DNA of 64,000 nt from positions 214,707-278,706 of the forward strand of contig CAKPHU010000002.1 in the NCBI GenBank assembly GCA_934162125.1, in the 5' to 3' direction. Positions within the stretch are counted from its first letter, which is position 1. Every line of letters starts with the position of its first letter. Origin of the DNA: an uncultured Bacilli bacterium. GTDB lineage: Bacteria > Bacillota_I > Bacilli_A > RF39 > UBA660. Positions 46,748 through 55,607 of the stretch are shown piece after piece. Both the position numbers and the translations under genes were made by a program. The notes under the pieces are model-generated. The model was not told the origin of the DNA. It saw only the letters and a program-made list of their open reading frames with translations, and did not search any database.

Positions 46748-47415
46748 TTTTTCTTCCCACCTTTTCTACTAAGATATATTGTAATAGCTAAACAAATCAC
46801 TAATACTAAACTTATAATCACCCATTTAATAATGGTATCACCAGTATTTGGATTATCTGCTTCATCAGGTTCATCTGGTTCATGAGACTCTTCAACCCAC
46901 CATTCAAGATTAACTGCTAAAGGTAAGTTCTGATACTCATTTCCTACATCCTTATCTAGATAAACTATAATTGTATAACAAACAACTTTATCAGTTTTGG
47001 TTGCTGAACGTAAATTATAATTAATACTTTCAGGCATACCTTCAATTAATCCTTCATATAAAACCTTACCAGTCTTATTAACTATAACTTTTGTTTTCAA
47101 AACTTCAGCTAGTTTCTTATATTCTGGAAGAATAACCGCATTATATTTAACCGCAACCTTATCCTTATAAAAAACTCTTACACAAAATTGTTTCTCTTCA
47201 ACATCTCCAGGAACCATATTTTTTACTTCAAAAACTTTATTAGTTCCACTACCTCCATCAGAAAACTCAATATCCATAATATCTTTATCTATTACGTTTT
47301 GTTCTAACTTAGGAGATATATCTAATTCATAAGTATAAGTTTTTAGACCAAATGTAAGAGTAAATATAAAAACAAGTATTATACTAGAAAAAATATAAAA
47401 TAATTTATTTTTCAT
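46744..47415 (-). CDS. Secreted TasA-fold-like protein with NPNTG sortase-type anchor
   Basis: About 223 aa. Signal peptide (about 3-22), beta-sandwich domain (MVPGDVEEKQFCVRVFYK; VGNEYQNLPLAV), a short Pro/Glu/Asp spacer and then NPNTGD, a hydrophobic helix and KGGKKK: a sortase-type C-terminal signal. It heads the whole run (226-176-sipW-TasA copies). Such a protein could tie fibres to the wall, the job of TapA in Bacillus, though the sequences are not alike. ATG 47415 used (GGTGA upstream) over GTG 47424. Confidence 0.75.
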   Translation of the reverse strand: MKNKLFYIFSSIILVFIFTLTFGLKTYTYELDISPKLEQNVIDKDIMDIEFSDGGSGTNKVFEVKNMVPGDVEEKQFCVRVFYKDKVAVKYNAVILPEYKKLAEVLKTKVIVNKTGKVLYEGLIEGMPESINYNLRSATKTDKVVCYTIIVYLDKDVGNEYQNLPLAVNLEWWVEESHEPDEPDEADNPNTGDTIIKWVIISLVLVICLAITIYLSRKGGKKK

Positions 47416-47530
47416 TTTCTTCACCAGCCTATCATCCCATACTATAATTTAATTTTAATTACTTTAAAAATCAAATGCAATAATAAGAAAATAAATAGAC
47501 ATTATTTAATGTCAAAAATTGTCAAAAAAA

Positions 47531-47550
47531 GACGTGTCAATAAACACGTC
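47531..47550 (-). terminator. Terminator after the 47558 gene
   Basis: Stem GACGTGT / ACACGTC with a loop of six and seven U on the minus strand. Confidence 0.9.
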
Positions 47551-47557
47551 AATCCTA

Positions 47558-48151
47558 CTATTTTTTTGTATGAACTTTATCTTTTGAAACTGCTACAGTT
47601 ACTTCAGCTTGAGGACTTTTTCCCTCTAAACAAGCCTTCTTAATTTCACTATAAGACTTAATTCCTTCTAATTCAAATCCACGTTCATTAAGAGCAATTA
47701 CAAAGTCACTAAATGATGCAAGACCAGTACCATATAATTCATCTAATTCTTCATCAGAGTCTTCTGCTAGTTCATGATAAACATAAGTTTTCATATTACG
47801 TTTTCCACTATAATAATATTCATTCTTTAATGGAAACTCAACACCCACATAATCATGTAACGTTCTAACTTCATTTATATATTCCCCTTCTTCATTTATA
47901 TCATCAACATTTAAGAAGATATAAAATGAAACTGGTAAAGAAACAGCTTCAAAGTCTTCTTTAACTCTAACTAAATCCGCAACTGCATCTCCTACCGCAT
48001 CAGTAACAGCTTCCGCAACTCCTGAAGAATCAAGCTTCTTAAAAATCTCATCTTCTGTTTCAGAAGTATAAAATGGTTCTTCACCAACCATTGTATATAA
48101 TGCTTTATTAGAGACACGTTCTATTAAACGAATAACATCATCTCTGTTCAC
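47558..48151 (-). CDS. Protein of unknown function
   Basis: 197 aa, soluble, acidic. No family recognised. Contains a repeated small-residue segment VAEAVTDAVGDAVADLV and a final AEVTVAVSKDKVHTKK. GTG start at 48151 with GGGGTGAT upstream. It is terminated separately from the SipW cluster and shows no clear link to it. Confidence 0.5.
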   Translation of the reverse strand: MNRDDVIRLIERVSNKALYTMVGEEPFYTSETEDEIFKKLDSSGVAEAVTDAVGDAVADLVRVKEDFEAVSLPVSFYIFLNVDDINEEGEYINEVRTLHDYVGVEFPLKNEYYYSGKRNMKTYVYHELAEDSDEELDELYGTGLASFSDFVIALNERGFELEGIKSYSEIKKACLEGKSPQAEVTVAVSKDKVHTKK

Positions 48152-48274
48152 AAATAATCACCCCTTAAAAGCGAAGTAGCTAAATTATACCACAAAAGTT
48201 GGATAAAATCAATGATTACTAAATCTAACCCTACTATTAAAACTATTAATTGCATATATTTAACTGGTGAATTT

Positions 48275-48934
48275 ATGAAACATAACATTATAATTTTTCT
48301 ATTATTATTAAATATTCTTCTATTAATTTCTATAATAAATTTTTCTGTAAATGCTAAAGCAACTAATAACAATGAAAAGAAACTTGAAGCTAAAAATCAT
48401 GATTGCAAAATACTAATTTATTATCCAGAAACTATCTATCCAAAACTAAATAAAACCATTTCTTCTAAAGTGGACTACTATCTAAAAAACTTTAAAAAGA
48501 ATGCAAAAAACACCCCTATCCCCGAAAGTTTTCAATTTACTCTCTACATCTTCTACGAAACATATACTTATAAAGACTATCTTTCTTATGTCTTTCGCAT
48601 CGAAGAATTTACTGGCGGAGCTCATCCCAATCATGAACTATTCACAATAAATTATAATATAAAAGAAAATAAGTTTATTACTATCAAAGACTTAAAAGAT
48701 AAAGATCCTCATATTTTAGAAGAACTATCTAAAACTTCAAGAACTATGTTAAAAGAAAATAAAAATATCAATTCTTTATCCATGTTATATGAAGGTACAA
48801 CTCCTACTATTGAAAACTTCTCTAATTTTGTCTTTACCAAAAAAGGGCTAACCTTCTTCTTCCCACAATATCAAGTAGCACCATATAGTGAAGGAGAGTT
48901 TAATATCACAATCCCATACAAAAAGAGCCTTTAA
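48275..48934 (+). CDS. DUF3298-like secreted protein
   Basis: About 219 aa. Signal/anchor helix (about 4-24), then a domain with FTGGAHPN and the closing LTFFFPQYQVAPYSEGEF, the pattern of the DUF3298 domain found with DUF4163 in RsiV-like anti-sigma proteins and PdaC. RsiV binds lysozyme; whether this protein does is unknown, since it lacks the sigma-binding part. ATG at 48275 chosen (GGTGA upstream) over 48212. First plus-strand protein gene of the window. Confidence 0.75.
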   Translation: MKHNIIIFLLLLNILLLISIINFSVNAKATNNNEKKLEAKNHDCKILIYYPETIYPKLNKTISSKVDYYLKNFKKNAKNTPIPESFQFTLYIFYETYTYKDYLSYVFRIEEFTGGAHPNHELFTINYNIKENKFITIKDLKDKDPHILEELSKTSRTMLKENKNINSLSMLYEGTTPTIENFSNFVFTKKGLTFFFPQYQVAPYSEGEFNITIPYKKSL

Positions 48935-48942
48935 GCTCTTTT
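48921..48942. terminator. Bidirectional terminator between 48275 and 48954 genes
   Basis: An 8-bp stem AAAAGAGC / GCTCTTTT with a six-base loop; it contains the plus-strand stop codon and serves both convergent genes. Confidence 0.85.
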
Positions 48943-48953
48943 TCGTATTAGTT

Positions 48954-51900
48954 TTAATTAGTCTCTATTATATAAGGATTAGCCATACTTCCATCACCAT
49001 CAACGTATTCTGTGCTGGGTTTAAGAGAGATAGCTGGGCGAACACCGACTGCACTATAAAGATAATAACCCCCACTCAAACTACCATCAGCTTTGACAAC
49101 TCGTGAACCAGCACTAGTGCCTTGGAATAAGAAAGGAGAAACAGTCCAATAAATTTTGACTGTACTTCTAGCATTGTCATTGCCTAACAAGTCCATTTCT
49201 CTATAACTCATTAATCCTACTTTATATTTAAGCTTAGCCTTATCATTTAAAGTACTAAAACTATCTACTTCACTTGGACAGTTTAAATCACTTGAACCAT
49301 TAAAATATATTTTTGTTAATAAACTTCCGCCATTTGGATTCCAACCATTTGTAGCTGAATTACTTTGACTTCTATCATTACAAAATATTGTATCTTCCAA
49401 GTAATCAGAATACTTTAATAAATACTTTTCATACCATAGATCTATTCCAGTTTTTATAGTTGAATTTATTTCATTAACATCATCATTATATAAAATTTCG
49501 TTCTTTGCATCTTCAACACTTTTGCCATCTTCAATATTTATATAATAAACATATGTCTCATCCAAATAATAAATATAAGATATTTTTGTACATTTTCCAG
49601 TTGTATTAAAACATGTATAATGGGCATTATTTAAACTTTCTTGATTAGTCGAGTCGGTTATATCCCAAAAACTTATCATACCATCATCTTTTAAAAAATA
49701 TTTATATGTTCCATCTTCTGAATCTATTTTATATTCAAAATCTTTAGCATACTTATAAGCGTTTACTTTTATATACTCCATTGCTGTCGTTGATGTCGAA
49801 GTTACATACCATAAATCACTGCACGTATTATTTGTTGCATTTTTGCAAACATATTTATTGCTTAATTTTGAGTAGTTTGAATACCAATTTTTTCTTTCTA
49901 TCGTAATCGGACTATTTATTGTATATGTCCCATCACCATTATCTACGTAACTATCACCATACGTATATGTATAATTGTAATATGACAAATTATTTCCTTC
50001 TTTCAAAAGAATATAATACATAGTTGAACCCTTTACCGCTGCAATATAGTATGCAGAATTTTTTTCATTTGTACTACCAGTACTTTCTAAAGTATATTTT
50101 CCAACTAAGTTAGGATAATCTGCAGTTGAAGATATTTGATATGGACTAACAAGTTGATAGTAAGGAGAATCCCACGTTGCTAAATCCGCATACCAATAAT
50201 CAGTAGAAAGAGAAGCAGTGGATAACATTTTTTCTGTTGAAATTTTTTCACTTCTATTATAAACATACCTATTATTATACATATATCCAACATTTGATAG
50301 TGAACTATATTGCTTATTAAACGGCAACACTCCAAATTGCGAATAATGTGAGTTTGTAGTTAATGGTAATACATAGCAACTACCCCAACCCAATCCTAAT
50401 AAACCATAACGATCACATTCATCAATGTAAAGTAAAGTTTCACATGTAGCATCCGCGCTAGTTTGACGACAAGTATATTGTCCTGTTTTTACTTCACCCG
50501 TAGTTATAGTTCCAGACAAAGTAATTTTTTTTGTTGTACTGTCATAATTATAATCTGTTCCGTAATAATATGATTTACTCATAGTTTGTGCATTACTTCT
50601 ATTATTATGATAATAACCAACATGAGCACCACGAGTATTAAGACATTGATTATTTTCTACTTCACCATTGTAAATCATTTTTACTCCACCAGTATCAGTA
50701 GTTCTAATCATTTGCCAACAGTGTCCTGCAAATATTACATTATTCTTATCTAAAATTGCTGTACCGTTTGTATCATCAGAACCATAAAAGTGATAAATCT
50801 TTTCTGTAGACTTAGAAGAATCTATACTATCATTATGAGCACCTGTATATTCCTTTGCATATATACCTTCTCTCGCAGTATCTCTCAATACTCTATAAAG
50901 TGTTGGCTTTTCATATATTGTTCCATTCATTGATTTTACAATAGATTGTCTTGTCCACGTTGCTCTTATAGTTACGTCATGATCTGGCATTCGGAAAACA
51001 CTATCATTTACCTTTACAATATCTTTTTCATTTTCTTCATCAATTTCCCAACCTTTAAACAAATAACCATCGCACATTAACTCATCAGTCTTTTTAGTTA
51101 CATTTTGATAAGCAAAATATTTTGCACTTGAAATAGATGGAAGCGTACAACCATCAGGTGTATTTGTATCATAAATTATTTTATATGTATTTTGCAATAC
51201 TGGTGTGTTAGTACTATTAACCATTTTAGATGATTCATTAGAAAGCTTATAAGTAATATTTTCCTTTATATTTGTTGGATAAAATTTATCGGTTTCAGTA
51301 GACTGTTCTTTTAACGTAAGATTAATATACATTTTAGCATTTCCGCCTGATGCATAAATGTTTTTGCCTAGATTCCAAATAACTTTTTGTAATCCATTCT
51401 CCGTTGTTAAATCAACACTTCCAATTGTTACCTTAATATCATTTACTGAATCAACTTTAAATTTTTCATCTATATAATCCGTCACTATAAATTCTTCATA
51501 TTTATCAGGAGAGAACGCTGCCTCAAATAAAGTATTATTTAATGTTGACTGATCGGCTGCCCACTGTGAATCAGTAATTTGCTTTATTTCGTCAATTATT
51601 TTTTTCCCCATTTCATACTGAATTCCATTAATTGCCATATAGGGATATTTTTCTTTTAGAATTGCATAGGTACCAACTTCATTCGGTGTGCTCCTATTTG
51701 GATAACCATCTGTTAAAAAAAGTGCTGTCACATCCCTATTAGGCGCTTGGACATAACTATTCATTATGGTATCTACGTTTTTTAACGCAATATTATAGTT
51801 TGTGTTACCTGTAACTTTAAGAGAATTCAATTTTGATAATAGTGTTTCTCTATCATTTGAAAATTCTGAAACAATACTTGATTCATCGCTAAAAGTTATA

Positions 51901-52514
51901 ATAGCTACTCTATTACTAGTATCAGATAACACGTAGTTAATAAGTTCTTTAGAGTCACTTATAGCTTTTTGAAACTTATTTCCATACATAGATCCTGATG
52001 TATCGATTACTAAAATTATATCTTTATAATTATCACTAATTTTCATAACAGAATTTACATCAAACGTAACTTGTGCTTTATTTAGTCCAATCCATTCTGC
52101 ACTCTTATCAATATGCCACGAACCAGGATTATTATAGTTGTCTGATTGAATTTCTACATTTTTTATTTCTTGCGTATATATTCCTAGACTATCTAAAAAT
52201 TTCTTTGTTCCAGTTTTTATAATATTTTGTCCAGGTACAATTAATAGTGTGAAAATAGACAACACTAAAGCCGCAACAGTTCCAATCGCAACCATTTTCT
52301 TACTCTTAATTCTAGGCAATTTAAACTTCACATGACCTACTTTTTCATCGACATCAAGAATTTCAATATCATCATCTATTATTTTTTTATTACATGAAAA
52401 AGAAAGCCACTTTTTACCCGACTTTCTTACTTTTAACTTTTCTAATTTAAGGCCTAATATCTCCTTATTTTTTTCATGCTTAAGTTTAAGCTTTTCATTA
52501 CTACCTGTCAGCAT
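48954..52514 (-). CDS. Large VWA surface protein with InlB-type and DUF6273-like domains
   Basis: About 1186 aa. A cytoplasmic Lys-rich stretch (1-70), one membrane helix (about 74-94), then a von Willebrand A domain with a complete MIDAS: DTSGS at 171-175, a Thr/Asp further on, and FLTDGYPN. After a beta-sandwich come an InlB-type repeat (YLFKGWEID), and two to three long repeats rich in Tyr/Asn/Ser ending in IYWTVSPFLF and GVRPAISLKPS, a DUF6273-like end also seen in the prepilin at 16172. ATG at 52514 chosen (GGTGA) over GTG 52544. Likely a metal-dependent adhesin; the ligand is unknown. Confidence 0.8.
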   Translation of the reverse strand: MLTGSNEKLKLKHEKNKEILGLKLEKLKVRKSGKKWLSFSCNKKIIDDDIEILDVDEKVGHVKFKLPRIKSKKMVAIGTVAALVLSIFTLLIVPGQNIIKTGTKKFLDSLGIYTQEIKNVEIQSDNYNNPGSWHIDKSAEWIGLNKAQVTFDVNSVMKISDNYKDIILVIDTSGSMYGNKFQKAISDSKELINYVLSDTSNRVAIITFSDESSIVSEFSNDRETLLSKLNSLKVTGNTNYNIALKNVDTIMNSYVQAPNRDVTALFLTDGYPNRSTPNEVGTYAILKEKYPYMAINGIQYEMGKKIIDEIKQITDSQWAADQSTLNNTLFEAAFSPDKYEEFIVTDYIDEKFKVDSVNDIKVTIGSVDLTTENGLQKVIWNLGKNIYASGGNAKMYINLTLKEQSTETDKFYPTNIKENITYKLSNESSKMVNSTNTPVLQNTYKIIYDTNTPDGCTLPSISSAKYFAYQNVTKKTDELMCDGYLFKGWEIDEENEKDIVKVNDSVFRMPDHDVTIRATWTRQSIVKSMNGTIYEKPTLYRVLRDTAREGIYAKEYTGAHNDSIDSSKSTEKIYHFYGSDDTNGTAILDKNNVIFAGHCWQMIRTTDTGGVKMIYNGEVENNQCLNTRGAHVGYYHNNRSNAQTMSKSYYYGTDYNYDSTTKKITLSGTITTGEVKTGQYTCRQTSADATCETLLYIDECDRYGLLGLGWGSCYVLPLTTNSHYSQFGVLPFNKQYSSLSNVGYMYNNRYVYNRSEKISTEKMLSTASLSTDYWYADLATWDSPYYQLVSPYQISSTADYPNLVGKYTLESTGSTNEKNSAYYIAAVKGSTMYYILLKEGNNLSYYNYTYTYGDSYVDNGDGTYTINSPITIERKNWYSNYSKLSNKYVCKNATNNTCSDLWYVTSTSTTAMEYIKVNAYKYAKDFEYKIDSEDGTYKYFLKDDGMISFWDITDSTNQESLNNAHYTCFNTTGKCTKISYIYYLDETYVYYINIEDGKSVEDAKNEILYNDDVNEINSTIKTGIDLWYEKYLLKYSDYLEDTIFCNDRSQSNSATNGWNPNGGSLLTKIYFNGSSDLNCPSEVDSFSTLNDKAKLKYKVGLMSYREMDLLGNDNARSTVKIYWTVSPFLFQGTSAGSRVVKADGSLSGGYYLYSAVGVRPAISLKPSTEYVDGDGSMANPYIIETN

Positions 52515-52652
52515 AACTTCACCAACTTCTACAAAATTTTTCACACATTGTGAAATAAAAACCTATTATACTACTCTTCTATACTTCTACTATCTAAATA
52601 ATATCATCTTTCTCTAACCTTTTCAAGTAACTGACCTACTTTCCAAACAAAA

Positions 52653-52671
52653 AGTTCACTAACCGTGAACT
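52653..52671 (-). terminator. Terminator after the 52676 gene
   Basis: Stem AGTTCAC / GTGAACT with a five-base loop and A-rich flank (U on minus). Confidence 0.7.
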
Positions 52672-52675
52672 CATT

Positions 52676-53416
52676 TTACTTTATAGGATCCTGTCTTTGT
52701 TCATTACCACTTTTATCAGTTTCCCTAATCTCTACAATAATAGCTTTCTTAAATATTTCTTCTATATCATCATTAATCTCTTCTTTATTATTAATCATAA
52801 ACAAGAATTCATAGGTAGTCCCCTCTTGTAATTCAACATCCCAAACATTATTAATTATAACTTTCCTTTTCTCTTTACCATATTGTTCTAAAAGTACTTT
52901 AAAAGAATTACCATATGAAACAGGAATACCATTTTCATATTGCTGTTCATAATAAGGACTAACTTCCAAAACTTTATACGTCCTTACAAAAGTACTAATA
53001 TTTCTTTTACAGAAATCACTTCTATAACTCATTTTTCTATTTCCAATATAAACATCTTCCACCCCGTCTAATGTCTTACAAACCAACACATTATATTTAT
53101 CATATCTATACAAGATAGAGCCACCATCTGAATAAGCTTCTTTGCCTCTTCCCTTATCTCTAATAATTTCTACAAACTTTTCCACGGAATTATTATCCAA
53201 ATAATCCTTAAGTTTAATACTTTCACCATCAATATTAATAGAAACATCATCTAAACCGTAAACATAGATTTTTCTCTCATCACTATCATAATAAAGTTTT
53301 AAATCACCCTCATTCATTACATAATTTTTCTTCTCTAACGGATTAAAATAAATAATTAAAATCAAAAATGTAAAAACAAATAAAGCAATAAATAAAATCA
53401 TTAATTTCTTTTTCAT
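52676..53416 (-). CDS. Membrane-anchored protein of unknown function
   Basis: 246 aa. One N-terminal membrane helix (about 5-24), then an extracytoplasmic domain with LKLYYDSDERKIYVYGLDD and a Cys pair (CKTLDG near 112, DFCKRN near 135). No family recognised. GGGAGAG ribosome site. It lies before the VWA gene on the same strand but with its own terminator, 130 bp away. Confidence 0.55.
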   Translation of the reverse strand: MKKKLMILFIALFVFTFLILIIYFNPLEKKNYVMNEGDLKLYYDSDERKIYVYGLDDVSINIDGESIKLKDYLDNNSVEKFVEIIRDKGRGKEAYSDGGSILYRYDKYNVLVCKTLDGVEDVYIGNRKMSYRSDFCKRNISTFVRTYKVLEVSPYYEQQYENGIPVSYGNSFKVLLEQYGKEKRKVIINNVWDVELQEGTTYEFLFMINNKEEINDDIEEIFKKAIIVEIRETDKSGNEQRQDPIK

Positions 53417-53538
53417 AAACTTTTCTCTCCCAAAACTTCTTCCTTAATTAAATTCTATCATATAAAATCTAAAATTTATAGTTACATATAATTAGAGCTA
53501 AAAATAACAAAACATAAAATATTATAGAGAGGTATATT

Positions 53539-53650
53539 ATGACTATAATTAATAAAAACAACAATATTAGAAAACAATTTTACCGAAGAAGAATTAAGTC
53601 TATTATTAAATGTTAAATTACTATGTTTTAATTATATTCCTCTACAATAA
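53539..53650 (+). pseudogene. Possible frameshifted small gene
   Basis: ATG at 53539 after AGAGAGG begins MTIINKNNN and runs into a stop at 53616. The adjacent frame holds ENNFTEEELSLLLNVKLL up to a stop at 53650, which looks more protein-like. Together they suggest a small protein of about 37 aa broken by one frameshift; it could equally be chance in AT-rich DNA. The rest of 53417-53722 shows no gene. Confidence 0.3.
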
Positions 53651-53722
53651 AATGCAAATTAAACCATTAGTATGTGTTAATATATAAATATAAATGATAA
53701 TATTTTTCTAGGAAGTGAAAAG

Positions 53723-54946
53723 ATGAATCAAGAAAAAATTGGTAAATTTATTGCTAAATTAAGAAAAGAAAAAAATATGACTCAAGAGCAATTAGCAGAA
53801 AAAATGGGTGTAAGTATAAATGCTGTAAGTAAATGGGAACGAGGTATAAGTTTCCCTGATGTCTCTTTATATAAAAAATTATGTAATGAATTAAATATAA
53901 ATATTGAAGAATTAATTAATGGTGAAAAAGATAAAAGTGAAGAAGCAAAAGAAAAAGCTATCATGACTTCTATAAAAGATAAAGAAATATTAAAAATGAA
54001 ATCCAAAAAATTATTTATTATAATATCTCTTATTTTCTTTATAGTTCTTGTTTCATTCACTATCTATAATTCAAAAACAAAAATAAATTTAGTAAGTAAT
54101 TCTGATTATTTATATGACGAAGTTATAGATTATGTTAGATCAAAAGAGTTTACAGAAAATCCTGACTCAAAGCATAAAGACTTCAATGTCTTTTATAGTT
54201 ATTATGGATTTGGAATTGAAAAGAATAATAATTATAAATATGTATACATGTGGCTATATAATTGTAGCTACTATATTGAAAATGAAGAAAATGGTGGTGC
54301 ATTAGCTATCTCTTCAGGAAGCTCAATACCATTAAAAGCAATATTTAAAGATGATAAACTAGAAGAAATAATCTATCCTAAAGATGGCAATGAATATGCA
54401 TCTTCAATTAAAAAAATGTTCCCAAATATAATTAAATATCAAGTACTAAATTTTGATAAAGAAAAAAATATTGATAAATTATTTAATGAAGTAGAAAATA
54501 AGAAAAACATCTATTATAATTATTTAAATCTAGATATGAGTAAAATAACTATTGATGACTTAGTCTATAATAACCTACTCTTTTCAATTGAATATAGAAA
54601 TGGTAAATGTAATATTCCCGTAATATTAAATGTATACAAAAATAATAAGTATTCTCTATATACTAAATATAAAGCTTGTAAAACAACAGAACAAATATGT
54701 AATGAAATGCTACAATATACAGATTCAATTGAAGGTAAATATGACTTTAATATCATTGAAATAATAAGACATAGTACGGATGCTAATCTTCGCCAATATA
54801 CTGAAGACAATTTTCCAGAATATATTATCTATTCTGGAAAGGGTCATGAATTTATTACAGATAGTAATAATAGATATTTAAATGAGTTTATAGACTCAAT
54901 AAATATAGATTTAAAACAATGTGCAGAACCAAGTTATAATGATTAA
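53723..54946 (+). CDS. XRE-family transcription regulator with membrane helix and extracellular sensor-like domain
   Basis: 407 aa. N-terminal HTH of the Cro/CI type (MTQEQLAEKMGVSINAVSKW near 19-38), a charged linker, one membrane helix (about 95-112), and about 290 residues outside with two Cys pairs near 314-326. This places DNA binding inside and a sensor outside, as in other one-component membrane regulators. The ligand and targets are unknown. GGAAGTG lies before the ATG; a terminator follows at 54958. Confidence 0.8.
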   Translation: MNQEKIGKFIAKLRKEKNMTQEQLAEKMGVSINAVSKWERGISFPDVSLYKKLCNELNINIEELINGEKDKSEEAKEKAIMTSIKDKEILKMKSKKLFIIISLIFFIVLVSFTIYNSKTKINLVSNSDYLYDEVIDYVRSKEFTENPDSKHKDFNVFYSYYGFGIEKNNNYKYVYMWLYNCSYYIENEENGGALAISSGSSIPLKAIFKDDKLEEIIYPKDGNEYASSIKKMFPNIIKYQVLNFDKEKNIDKLFNEVENKKNIYYNYLNLDMSKITIDDLVYNNLLFSIEYRNGKCNIPVILNVYKNNKYSLYTKYKACKTTEQICNEMLQYTDSIEGKYDFNIIEIIRHSTDANLRQYTEDNFPEYIIYSGKGHEFITDSNNRYLNEFIDSINIDLKQCAEPSYND

Positions 54947-54957
54947 TGTAAATTAAT

Positions 54958-54989
54958 GAAACTAGTTTGAAATATAGCTAGTTTCTTTT
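54958..54989 (+). terminator. Terminator of the XRE gene (TTTGAAATATA hairpin, copy 1)
   Basis: Stem GAAACTAG / CTAGTTTC with loop TTTGAAATATAG, then TTTT. The loop sequence recurs in two other hairpins (58953, 60869). Confidence 0.8.
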
Positions 54990-55040
54990 CAAATGAAAAC
55001 TATTTTATGTTATAATTTTTTTAAGAAAGGTAGTGAAACA

Positions 55041-55412
55041 ATGTTTAATATATTTAAAAAGAGTAACCCAAATATAAATAATAGTGCCTACGGTGGTTTC
55101 GTAATATCAAAAAATGTAACAAAGAATGGAAAGAAAATCAGATATAGTTATCGTAAGCCAAGCAATATTCCTGAACTTAATGGCTGGACTATTTATTCAG
55201 TTGATGATGATGACGCTTATGTTAATGATCCAAGTAATTTTGAAATTGTAAATGCAACTACAATTTACAAAATTGACCCAACTATGTTAAAAATATTTGA
55301 TGCTCCATATGGTACTGATTTATGTTGGATGTATAAAAATAATAAACATACTGGATTTTATGATTTAAAAGATAATAAAGATACTACAATTGACGAGATA
55401 CTAAAAAAATAG
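55041..55412 (+). CDS. Orphan immunity-type protein (Imm33/DUF2185)
   Basis: About 123 aa. The central sequence GGFVISKNVTKNGKKIRYSY and NGWTIYSVDDDDAYVNDPSN is the hallmark of DUF2185/Imm33, an immunity family for secreted polymorphic toxins. The ATG at 55041 is used rather than 54993. No toxin of the matching type is adjacent: the next gene is the GH10-PHP protein on the other strand. It may protect against neighbours' toxins or be left from a lost pair. Confidence 0.8.
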   Translation: MFNIFKKSNPNINNSAYGGFVISKNVTKNGKKIRYSYRKPSNIPELNGWTIYSVDDDDAYVNDPSNFEIVNATTIYKIDPTMLKIFDAPYGTDLCWMYKNNKHTGFYDLKDNKDTTIDEILKK

Positions 55413-55430
55413 ATAAAGAAAATTATAGCT

Positions 55431-55475
55431 AAAAGATGATTTGAAACACTACCGTTTAAATTCATCTTTTTTTAT
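55431..55475 (+). terminator. Terminator of the Imm33-like gene
   Basis: Long stem AAAAGATGA / TCATCTTTT, extended inwards (GAAAC/GTTTA), then a T run. Confidence 0.85.
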
Positions 55476-55561
55476 TTTTAAAACAATACTAAATAATATT
55501 ATTAGTTACTTTCAGTACTCACATTTAAATAACTTATTCATTTATATTGAATTGGTAAAAA

Positions 55562-55585
55562 AAATCAACTATCACTAGTTGATTT
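55562..55585 (-). terminator. Terminator after the GH10-PHP gene
   Basis: A 9-bp stem AAATCAACT / AGTTGATTT around ATCACT with an A run on the plus strand (U on minus). Confidence 0.85.
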
Positions 55586-55607
55586 AATTATTGACATATA
55601 AGTTTTA

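Noticed and set aside
48148..48372. 74-codon minus-strand frame upstream of the 47558 gene
   Set aside because: Antisense to the start of the DUF3298-like gene and without a ribosome site.
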